From Deltaproteobacteria bacterium UBA5799 (GTDB lineage: Bacteria > Desulfobacterota > GWC2-55-46): a stretch of 12,359 nt of DNA. The position numbers and the translations under genes were made by a program. Numbering within the stretch: the first letter of the stretch is position 1; the number at the start of each line of letters is the position of its first letter. The stretch covers positions 1 through 12,359 of the forward strand of contig DIDN01000081.1 in the NCBI GenBank assembly GCA_002418185.1, read 5' to 3'. This document shows, piece after piece, positions 6,213 to 12,241 of the stretch. The notes beneath the pieces were generated by a model. That model was not told the origin of the DNA. It did not search any database and worked only from the letters and a program-made list of their open reading frames with translations.

Positions 6213-7479
6213 AATACGGTTGATGGGCAGTTTCGGCATATTGCTCGCGCTTTTCGCGCTGTTCGTCTGCTGGGCGGTAAGCGCGACAACAGCAATCGTC
6301 ACGTTTGCGCTCATATCGGCGGCCGTTTGCGCGCTTGCCGCCTTATTCATGCTCCTTGCCGGGAGACACGTAATCGAGCCTCTGCAATCGATAAAGAAGG
6401 CCATAGACGGGTTTTCGGCGGGGAACTTATCTGCCAGGTCGGACGTTAAAGTAAGGGCCTTCGGAGTCGAGTTGAAGGACGAGCTCGCGGACTTGAGCGG
6501 CAGCGTAAACGGCATGGCGGACAAGGTCTCGCGCCTCATAAAAAAGGTAGAGGAGACCTCGATTCGCATTGCGTCGGCTTCCGAGGAGCTCTCGGCCACC
6601 TCAGCGCACATATCCGAGGGCGGGATGAGGCAGTCCGGCCAGACATCCTACGCATCCGCGGCCATGGACGAGATGAACGCCGCGGTACTTGAGGTGGCGA
6701 AGAACTCCCACCAGGCCTCGATAGACGCAAAAAAGGCGAGCGAGACGGCATCGAGGGGCGGGCAGGTGGTGAACGGCGCGATCTCGGCCATGCAGGACGT
6801 GGCCGCGGCTGCGTCCGTCTCGGCTGCCACCATGCGGAGCCTCGGGGCCAGGTCCGAGGAAATCGGCACGATAGTGTCGGTAATAAACGACATAGCGGAC
6901 CAGACCAACCTCCTTGCGCTCAATGCCGCGATCGAGGCCGCGAGGGCGGGGGAGCAGGGCAGGGGTTTCGCGGTCGTCGCCGACGAGGTCAGGAAGCTTG
7001 CGGAAAGGACCAGCAGGGCGACCATGGAAATCGGTGTCATGATAAATTCCATACAGGATGAAACGTCCAGGGCCGTTTCGGCCATGAACGAAGGGACCCT
7101 GAAGGTGGAAAACGGGGTGAGGCTCGCCAACGAGGCCGGCCAGGCGCTCAAGGACATAGTCTCGGGTGTCGAGCTTGTGACGGACATGATATCCCGGATA
7201 GCGACATCCGCCGAAGAGCAGAGCGCCACGACCGACGAGATAGCCAGGAGCGTTGAGTCGATAGCAGAGGTCTCGAAGGAGAGCGTATCCGCCAACCGGG
7301 AGGTGGCGAAGGCCACAGGCGAGCTTGCGGTCCTTGCGGCGGAAATCAACACGCTCGTATCAGGTTTCACGGCATCAGACCGAGACGACGAAAGCGGCCC
7401 GGAAGAGGCCGTTCACAAAAGGCTCCGCATAGTGCATCCCCTCCGTAAAGCCATTCCTGCCTGCACCAGAGAAGCGTAG
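6193..7479 (+). CDS. Methyl-accepting chemotaxis protein without a periplasmic sensor domain
   Basis: This chemoreceptor has 428 residues. It should form trimers of dimers and control a CheA kinase through CheW, though no che genes are in the window. Two hydrophobic helices (about 10-30 and 34-56) are separated by only about four residues, so there is no external ligand-binding domain. A HAMP domain follows (about 57-110, beginning around EPLQSI). The long coiled-coil signalling domain has the near-invariant hairpin tip, DQTNLLALNAAIEAARAGEQ then GRGFAVVADEVRKLAERT, with E254-Q-G-R at the turn. Glu/Gln-Glu pairs and Ala-rich helices on both sides are plausible methylation sites. The C-terminal tail (after about 395) is charged and ends IPACTREA; it lacks the NWETF-type tether for CheR/CheB. 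ATG 6193 is chosen for the AAGGAG five bases upstream; the gene overlaps the pseudo-receiver gene by 20 bases. Input may come from the membrane itself, from HAMP, or from the pseudo-receiver. Confidence 0.95.
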   Translation: MGRMSLKIRLMGSFGILLALFALFVCWAVSATTAIVTFALISAAVCALAALFMLLAGRHVIEPLQSIKKAIDGFSAGNLSARSDVKVRAFGVELKDELADLSGSVNGMADKVSRLIKKVEETSIRIASASEELSATSAHISEGGMRQSGQTSYASAAMDEMNAAVLEVAKNSHQASIDAKKASETASRGGQVVNGAISAMQDVAAAASVSAATMRSLGARSEEIGTIVSVINDIADQTNLLALNAAIEAARAGEQGRGFAVVADEVRKLAERTSRATMEIGVMINSIQDETSRAVSAMNEGTLKVENGVRLANEAGQALKDIVSGVELVTDMISRIATSAEEQSATTDEIARSVESIAEVSKESVSANREVAKATGELAVLAAEINTLVSGFTASDRDDESGPEEAVHKRLRIVHPLRKAIPACTREA

Positions 7480-7508
7480 TACCTCGCCTGATTCCGGCGA
7501 CCGCCTGC

Positions 7509-7555
7509 CGCCCCCCGTCCACCGGGGGGCGCCATCCACCCCCCCCCCCTTTTTT
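7509..7555 (+). terminator. GC hairpin with competing C-tract and T6 (terminator-like)
   Basis: A 9-bp stem pairs CGCCCCCCG (7509-7517) with CGGGGGGCG (7523-7531) around a TCCAC loop. Downstream are eleven Cs (7539-7549) directly followed by six Ts (7550-7555). The G6 (7524-7529) can pair either with the upstream C6 or with the downstream C-tract. The second pairing places the T-run right after the stem, as in an intrinsic terminator. Termination of the pseudo-receiver/chemoreceptor transcript is the simplest reading. Confidence 0.5.
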
Positions 7556-7740
7556 CATGGCGAACTCCGGACTATTTCTTCCCCCGGGCCCTTCGCGGCA
7601 GGGGGCCGGTCAGGGCAGGTCCTATGGGCCTGTTTTTAACAAAACACTAAATGTCCAGGCCAGAACTGCCGAAGAGTAGTGGACGGGCAATCGCGCGTTC
7701 CATGCCGTATGCCGTGGAGGGCGTAACTGTCAAATTTACC

Positions 7741-7769
7741 TTGACTTTCCGGTCGGCAACGGGTAAGTT
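7741..7769 (+). promoter_or_regulatory. Possible promoter for the receiver-scaffold gene
   Basis: TTGACT (7741-7746, 5/6 to consensus in its first five bases) is followed after 17 bases by TAAGTT (7764-7769), a weak -10. Transcription would start near 7776, about 30 bases before the ATG. The TATAAT at 7802-7807 overlaps the start codon and is not the promoter of this gene. Confidence 0.4.
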
Positions 7770-7790
7770 TCAGTTAAGACGTTGACCAAA

Positions 7791-7798
7791 AAAGGGGG
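7791..7798 (+). promoter_or_regulatory. Ribosome binding site fixing the start at 7806
   Basis: AAAGGGGG lies seven bases before ATG 7806. An in-frame TTG at 7782 precedes this site and has none of its own. The receiver fold also begins directly after ATG 7806 (ARKILLADD), so 7806 is the start. Confidence 0.75.
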
Positions 7799-7805
7799 CC
7801 TTATA

Positions 7806-9299
7806 ATGGCACGAAAGATACTTCTGGCAGACGATTCCATAACCATCCAGAAGGTTATATCCATTACATTCGCCTCTGAGGACTATGAGCTTATTATAGC
7901 GGGTGACGGGGATACGGCCCTGAGGAAAGCCAGGGAGACGAAGCCGGACCTCGTCATAGCCGACGTGGCCATGCCGGGGAAGTCGGGCTACGAGCTTACG
8001 GCCGCGGTAAAATCCGACCCGGAGCTGAAGAGGACCCCGGTGCTCCTCCTTGCCGGCACATTCGAGCCGCTCGACAAGAACGAGGCAATGAGGGTCGGAG
8101 CGGACGACAGCATAGTGAAGCCTTTCGAGTCACAGGACCTCCTTGACAAGGTGAGGGACCTCCTTTCGAGCGTCGAAATAAGCCAGGCCGCGCCTGTCAC
8201 TTCACAGGCGGGCCCCGATGCCGTCCAGGGCGTTGCCGGGGCCGAGGATATCTGGTCTGCAGGCGGGTTCTTGAGCGCGCCGGACGAGTTCGAGGCGAAA
8301 GAGGAGGACTCCGGCGGTGGCGTTGACCTTGATTTCCTGACCTCCGGAGGGCTTTTCGAGGAGGATAAGGGGCCTTCGGAGAGGGAGGACTTCACCGACC
8401 TCGTCATCAGCGAAGATGAGCTTGAGCCGGGAGAGCCGGAAAAGGCCCCGGAACCAGGGGCTGAAGCACCGTCCGTGGCGGAAGAACCTTTCTCAGGCGG
8501 AGCCGGGACGGAAGGGCCGGCCTTCGACCTCGGCGCGTTCGACAGCTTCTATAAAGCCGAATCGGATTCCTCCGGCCCCCTTGAGCCCGATCCTTTCGGG
8601 ACAGGAGATGCAATACAGGAGGAAGCCGGAGAGCTTGGCGCGGACTCGTTCCGGCAATTTGGCGAGGGCACGCCCCCGGTACAGGAAATATCCAGTGTGG
8701 AAGAGGACATAATCGAAGAGGTGGGGGAAATAGCGGAGCCGGACCTCCTTGAGATACCGGAAGACACGATGGACGCAGGCCCGGAGGCGGCGTTTTCGTC
8801 CCGGGCTGAAGAAAGCACCTTTGAGGAGCCGCCGGCACGCTCGCCGCAGCCGCGCGCCGCTGAACTCCCGGAGGCCGATATAAGCGCGGCCGTGGAAAGA
8901 GCGGCCGCCGGGATAGAGGCCCGGCTCGCCTCAAGCATTGAAGCGAGGCTCGGGAAGGTCGAGGCCCAGGCCGCGGAGGTCATAGAGAAGGTGGCGGAAA
9001 GGGTCGAGGAGAGGCTCAGAAACGAGCTCGCCTCCAAGCTTGCCCGGCTCGATTCACTGGTGGCCGAGGCCGCTGAGAGGGCGGCCGCGAAGATGGAGGA
9101 GAAGATCCGGGGAGAGATCGTATCCCGGCTGCAGGGGCTTTCGCTCCCGAAGGAGCAGGTGGAAGCCGTCGTCTCCGGGACGGCGAGGCAGGTTATCGAG
9201 CACGTCTCATGGGAAGTGGTGCCCGAGCTTGCGGAGCGCCTCATAAAGGAAGAGATAAGGAAGGTCAAGGAAGCGTTGTTCCTCAATACAGGCAAGTAA
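7806..9299 (+). CDS. Receiver protein with acidic linker, helical repeats and PopZ-like C-terminus
   Basis: This 497-residue protein has four parts. An N-terminal receiver (1-120) has D9/D10, phosphoacceptor D53 in IADVAMPG and K105 in IVKPF; the Thr/Ser switch position is A83, in LLLAGTFEP. Residues about 125-355 are a low-complexity acidic Glu/Asp/Pro/Gly/Ser linker, probably disordered. Residues 363-452 are three 30-residue amphipathic helical repeats. The C-terminal segment (about 456-497) contains a Trp, then VVPELAERLIKEEIRKVKE, resembling the conserved end of PopZ/DUF2497 polar scaffold proteins, which also carry an acidic Pro-rich linker. No DNA-binding or enzymatic domain is visible. 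I recall similar receivers with LLxGTFEP and a WEVVP-type end from deltaproteobacteria, but know no assigned function. It may be a phosphorylation-controlled scaffold or localisation factor. It follows the chemoreceptor gene and ends at a strong terminator. The receiver call is secure; the scaffold role is inference. Confidence 0.92.
   Translation: MARKILLADDSITIQKVISITFASEDYELIIAGDGDTALRKARETKPDLVIADVAMPGKSGYELTAAVKSDPELKRTPVLLLAGTFEPLDKNEAMRVGADDSIVKPFESQDLLDKVRDLLSSVEISQAAPVTSQAGPDAVQGVAGAEDIWSAGGFLSAPDEFEAKEEDSGGGVDLDFLTSGGLFEEDKGPSEREDFTDLVISEDELEPGEPEKAPEPGAEAPSVAEEPFSGGAGTEGPAFDLGAFDSFYKAESDSSGPLEPDPFGTGDAIQEEAGELGADSFRQFGEGTPPVQEISSVEEDIIEEVGEIAEPDLLEIPEDTMDAGPEAAFSSRAEESTFEEPPARSPQPRAAELPEADISAAVERAAAGIEARLASSIEARLGKVEAQAAEVIEKVAERVEERLRNELASKLARLDSLVAEAAERAAAKMEEKIRGEIVSRLQGLSLPKEQVEAVVSGTARQVIEHVSWEVVPELAERLIKEEIRKVKEALFLNTGK
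8892..9161 (+). repeat. Three tandem 90-base units coding 30-residue helical repeats
   Basis: Residues 363-392, 393-422 and 423-452 of the receiver-scaffold protein align without gaps. The units begin VERAAAGIEARLASSIEARL, IEKVAERVEERLRNELASKL and AERAAAKMEEKIRGEIVSRL. Shared positions are Glu at 2, Arg/Lys at 3, hydrophobic at 8, Glu at 9, Arg/Lys at 11, Leu/Ile at 12, Ile/Leu at 16, Arg/Lys at 19 and Leu at 20. The DNA copies have diverged, so the duplication is old or held by selection on the protein. Confidence 0.75.
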
Positions 9300-9320
9300 G
9301 CTTCGCCCGCCTTTGTCGAA

Positions 9321-9365
9321 TTCTCTGCCGTTTCGAAAGCGGCAGGGAATTTTTTTGTTTTTTTT
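9321..9365 (+). terminator. Strong intrinsic terminator
   Basis: Bases 9321-9333 pair with 9337-9349 in a 13-bp stem with two G-U pairs; its core is CTGCCG with CGGCAG, and the loop is CGA. A T7-G-T8 run follows at once (9350-9365). It ends the receiver-scaffold transcript and separates it from valS. Confidence 0.92.
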
Positions 9366-9376
9366 AGGGCCGTTCC

Positions 9377-9388
9377 AAATTATAATTT
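9377..9388 (+). promoter_or_regulatory. Palindromic -10 region, possible valS promoter
   Basis: AAATTATAATTT is a perfect 12-base palindrome containing a consensus TATAAT (9381-9386). It lies just past the terminator, where valS would need a promoter. The -35 position (9358-9363) is only the terminator T-run, so it would be a weak or activator-dependent promoter. The symmetry also allows an operator. Confidence 0.4.
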
Positions 9389-9538
9389 CCAGTTGGCGGT
9401 CCGAGAATGAAACGGCTTGCAAGCCGGGCTTCGCCGCGGGCTCTTTATCCCCTCTTCGGCGGCTGAGCCAGTCTGGTATCCCTGCACCGGCCGTTCCGCC
9501 CGCTTCGGTTTCCCGCAAAAAAAAACAGGAAGGTGTGG
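9389..9538 (+). other. Long leader of valS with palindrome, no T-box motif
   Basis: If transcription starts just after 9386, valS has a leader of about 145 bases. It contains the perfect 14-base palindrome CGGCTTGCAAGCCG (9413-9426) and several GC-rich segments that could pair, including GGCTC near 9438 and GAGCC near 9470. A stretch of nine As precedes the ribosome site. I cannot find the T-box consensus AGGGTGGNACCGCG, so a classic T-box riboswitch is not supported. Confidence 0.4.
9527..9533 (+). promoter_or_regulatory. Ribosome binding site fixing the valS start
   Basis: AGGAAGG lies five bases before ATG 9539. The in-frame GTG at 9533 overlaps this site and is too close to be used, so the protein starts MSEKTLEKTYEPG. 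Confidence 0.75.
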
Positions 9539-12229
9539 ATGAGCGAGAAGACGCTTGAGAAGACTTACGAACCGGGCTCCGTCGAGGGGCGCTGGGCGGA
9601 GTACTGGATAAAAGAGAGGCTCGCGACCCCGGGGGAGCGCTCGGAAAACCCTCCTTTCTCGATGGTGATACCGCCGCCGAACATCACCGGCGCCCTGCAC
9701 CTCGGGCACGCCCTCAATTCCACCCTGCAGGACATACTCGCAAGGTCCAGGCGCATGAGGGGCTTTAACGTCCTCTGGCTCCCGGGCATAGACCACGCCG
9801 GCATAGCCACCCAGAACGTCGTCGAAAAGCAGCTCGCAGCCGAAGGCCTCGACAGGCACGCGATCGGCAGGGAGGCCTTCATAGAGCGCGTATGGAAATG
9901 GAAGAACGAATCCGGCGGCACTATAATAAACCAGCTTAAGAGGCTCGGGGCCTCGTGCGACTGGACGAGGCTCCGCTTCACGATGGACGAGGGCCTCTCG
10001 AAGGCCGTCCGCGAGGTCTTCGCCTCGCTTTACAGGGAAGGGCTCATATACAGGGGCGACTACATCATAAACTGGTGCCCCAGGTGCCACACCGCCCTTT
10101 CAGACCTCGAGGTCGAGTTCAACGAGACCGAAGGCAGCCTCTGGTACATGCGCTACCCGCTCGCCGAGCCCGCTGGAGGGGTTGAGTACCTGACGGTAGC
10201 CACCACCAGGCCCGAGACCATGCTCGGCGACACTGCGGTGGCAGTGAACCCCGCTGACGAAAGGTACGGCGCCCTCATAGGGAAAAAGGTCCGCCTTCCA
10301 TTTGTCGAGCGCGAGATTCCCGTAATAGGCGACGAGTCGGTCTCCATCGAATTCGGCACCGGCGCCGTGAAGATTACCCCTGCCCACGACTTCAACGACT
10401 TCGAGATAGGCTCGCGGCACGGGCTTCCGTCAATGAAAGTGATGGACGAGACCGCCAGGATGAACGAGAACGCAGGCCCCTTCAAGGGCCTGGACAGGCT
10501 TGACGCCCGGAAAAGGGTAATCTCCGGGCTTGAGGAAAAGGGCCTCCTTGAAAAGACGGAGAAGCACAAGCTCATGCTCGGCGGCTGCTACCGGTGCTCG
10601 ACCGTCGTAGAGCCGACCCTCTCAAAGCAGTGGTTCGTGAAGGTCGGCCCGCTCGCCGGCCCCGCCATCGAGGCTGTCGAGGACGGACGCATAAAATTCG
10701 TGCCCAGGAACTGGGAGAACCTTTATTTCGACTGGATGAGGAACATCCGCGACTGGTGCATCTCGCGCCAGATATGGTGGGGCCACAGGATACCGGCATG
10801 GCACTGTAAAGACTGCGGCGGGGTGACGGTCTCGACGATCGACCCGGACGAGTGCGAAAAATGCGGGGGCAAAAATATCGAGCAGGACCCGGATGTGCTC
10901 GATACATGGTTCTCGTCGGCGCTCTGGCCCTTCTCCACGCTCGGCTGGCCCGATAAGACAAACGACCTCGAGGCCTTTTACCCCACGTCGGTCCTCTCCA
11001 CGAGCTTCGATATCATCTTCTTCTGGGTGGCCAGGATGGCCATGATGGGCTTGAAGTTCATGGGGGACGTGCCTTTCAGGGAGGTCTACATACACGCGCT
11101 CATAAGGGACGCCAAGGGGCAGAAGATGAGCAAGAGCAAGGGGAACGTCATAGACCCCCTTGTCATGATGGAGCAGTACGGGACCGACGCCTTCAGGTTC
11201 ACGCTGGCCGTCTTGGCGGCGCAGGGCAGGGACATAAAGCTCGCCGAGGACCGCATAGGCGGTTACAGGAACTTCTGCAACAAGATCTGGAACGTCGCGA
11301 GGTTCACTCTCATGAACCTGGACGAGACGTTTTTCGCGGCAAAGGAATCCGGGGGCGGCGGGGTGGACGAGTCCGGCTTCAACATGGCCGACAAGTGGAT
11401 ATGGGAGCGTCGGAACGCCTGCATAAGGGAGGTTACCGGGGCCATAGACACATACAGGTTCGACGAGGCCGCAAGGGTGCTTTACAGGTTCGTCTGGCAC
11501 GAGCTCTGCGACTGGTACGTTGAGCTTATAAAGCTCGACCTGCGCGGCGAGAGCGGCCCGGAAAGGAAACTCGAGGCGCAGGCGACCCTCGCGTCTCTAA
11601 TGACGGATACGATGAAGCTCCTCCATCCCTTCATGCCTTTCATAACAGAGGAGATAGCAGAGAAGCTTCCCGGCTATGGCGGCAGCCTCATGGCAGGCGA
11701 CTTCCCGAAAGAGGGAAAGGCGTTCCCGGAAGAAGCCGCGCGCATGGAGGACGTGATGGACGTCATAAGGGCCGTAAGGAACATACGGACCGACATGAAC
11801 GTGGCGCCCTCGGCATTTGCAGACTGCTTCTGTTTTGCCGACGACCGGATGTTGAGGGACACCCTGGCAGACGGGGCGGAGTATATAAAGCTCCTTGCGA
11901 GGGTAAAGGACCTCGTCGTAGCGGGGTCGGGAGAGAGGCCGAAGGACTCGATTTCCGCGGTAGCAGGGACAGGGCAGAAAAAGGCCGAGGTGTTCGTGCC
12001 GCTCGGCGGCCTCGTGGACTTCGAAGTCGAGGAGAAGAGGATTACGAAAGAGCTTTCAAAGGCCGAGGCCGAGGCATCGGGGCTTACGAAAAAGCTCGGG
12101 AACATGGATTTTACGAAGAAGGCCCCGCCCGAGGTGGTGGATAAGGACAGGGCCAGGCTCGAAGCGGTCGAAGAGAAGGTAGGGAAGCTCAAGGCCGGGC
12201 TTGAGCGGATAAGGAGCATAAGGGCGTGA
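9539..12229 (+). CDS. valS: Valyl-tRNA synthetase
   Basis: This class I aminoacyl-tRNA synthetase joins valine to tRNA-Val in the cytoplasm and hydrolyses mischarged threonine. It has 896 residues, within the family range. The signature PPPNITGALHLGH carries HLGH at 54-57 (the HIGH motif), and KMSKS lies at 529-533 (GQKMSKSKGN). The CP1 editing domain shows TTRPET (222-227) and the conserved stretch GAVKITPAHDFNDFE. A zinc ribbon has C423/C426 and C439/C442, and another CxxC (CYRC) lies near 351. An anticodon-binding helical domain follows (about 620-760). The C-terminal tRNA-binding coiled coil (about 825-896) begins VDFEVEEKRITKEL and includes KKAPPEVV, both typical of ValS. All motifs are intact, with no frameshift. 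The start is set by AGGAAGG five bases upstream. It appears to be a separate transcription unit after the strong terminator at 9321-9365. No terminator is seen right after its stop; a palindromic repeat begins 13 bases later. Confidence 0.98.
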   Translation: MSEKTLEKTYEPGSVEGRWAEYWIKERLATPGERSENPPFSMVIPPPNITGALHLGHALNSTLQDILARSRRMRGFNVLWLPGIDHAGIATQNVVEKQLAAEGLDRHAIGREAFIERVWKWKNESGGTIINQLKRLGASCDWTRLRFTMDEGLSKAVREVFASLYREGLIYRGDYIINWCPRCHTALSDLEVEFNETEGSLWYMRYPLAEPAGGVEYLTVATTRPETMLGDTAVAVNPADERYGALIGKKVRLPFVEREIPVIGDESVSIEFGTGAVKITPAHDFNDFEIGSRHGLPSMKVMDETARMNENAGPFKGLDRLDARKRVISGLEEKGLLEKTEKHKLMLGGCYRCSTVVEPTLSKQWFVKVGPLAGPAIEAVEDGRIKFVPRNWENLYFDWMRNIRDWCISRQIWWGHRIPAWHCKDCGGVTVSTIDPDECEKCGGKNIEQDPDVLDTWFSSALWPFSTLGWPDKTNDLEAFYPTSVLSTSFDIIFFWVARMAMMGLKFMGDVPFREVYIHALIRDAKGQKMSKSKGNVIDPLVMMEQYGTDAFRFTLAVLAAQGRDIKLAEDRIGGYRNFCNKIWNVARFTLMNLDETFFAAKESGGGGVDESGFNMADKWIWERRNACIREVTGAIDTYRFDEAARVLYRFVWHELCDWYVELIKLDLRGESGPERKLEAQATLASLMTDTMKLLHPFMPFITEEIAEKLPGYGGSLMAGDFPKEGKAFPEEAARMEDVMDVIRAVRNIRTDMNVAPSAFADCFCFADDRMLRDTLADGAEYIKLLARVKDLVVAGSGERPKDSISAVAGTGQKKAEVFVPLGGLVDFEVEEKRITKELSKAEAEASGLTKKLGNMDFTKKAPPEVVDKDRARLEAVEEKVGKLKAGLERIRSIRA

Positions 12230-12241
12230 GGCAACCTCTGA

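Larger units (their letters stand above)
7480..7805. other. Long intergenic region between chemoreceptor and receiver-scaffold gene
   Basis: No gene is apparent in these 326 bases. The left part holds a GC hairpin and a C11-T6 tract (7509-7555). The middle (about 7556-7740) contains only short GC-rich inverted segments, with no riboswitch consensus that I recognise. The right part holds a possible promoter (7741-7769) and a strong ribosome site (7791-7798) for the next gene. Confidence 0.6.

Noticed and set aside
7782..7784. TTG as start of the receiver-scaffold protein
   Set aside because: It would place the AAAGGGGG ribosome site inside the coding sequence; ATG 7806 fits both the site and the receiver fold.
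7480..7805. Cyclic-di-GMP or other riboswitch ahead of the receiver-scaffold gene
   Set aside because: I could not find a GEMM-type core or any other aptamer consensus that I know; only generic GC-rich inverted segments are present.
7802..7807. Consensus TATAAT at 7802-7807 as a promoter
   Set aside because: It overlaps the ATG of the receiver-scaffold gene, and no downstream gene would use it; it arises from the codons around the start.
8549..9295. 248-codon Ser/Ala-rich open frame on the minus strand
   Set aside because: It is opposite the Glu/Ala-rich repeats of the receiver-scaffold gene; its composition is the mirror of that coding strand.
9366..9538. T-box riboswitch upstream of valS
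   Set aside because: The conserved T-box antiterminator sequence is absent, and the strong terminator at 9321 lies before the candidate promoter and ends the previous gene.
10622..11500. 292-codon open frame on the minus strand
   Set aside because: It is the antisense shadow of the valS catalytic core, with no family signature or ribosome site.
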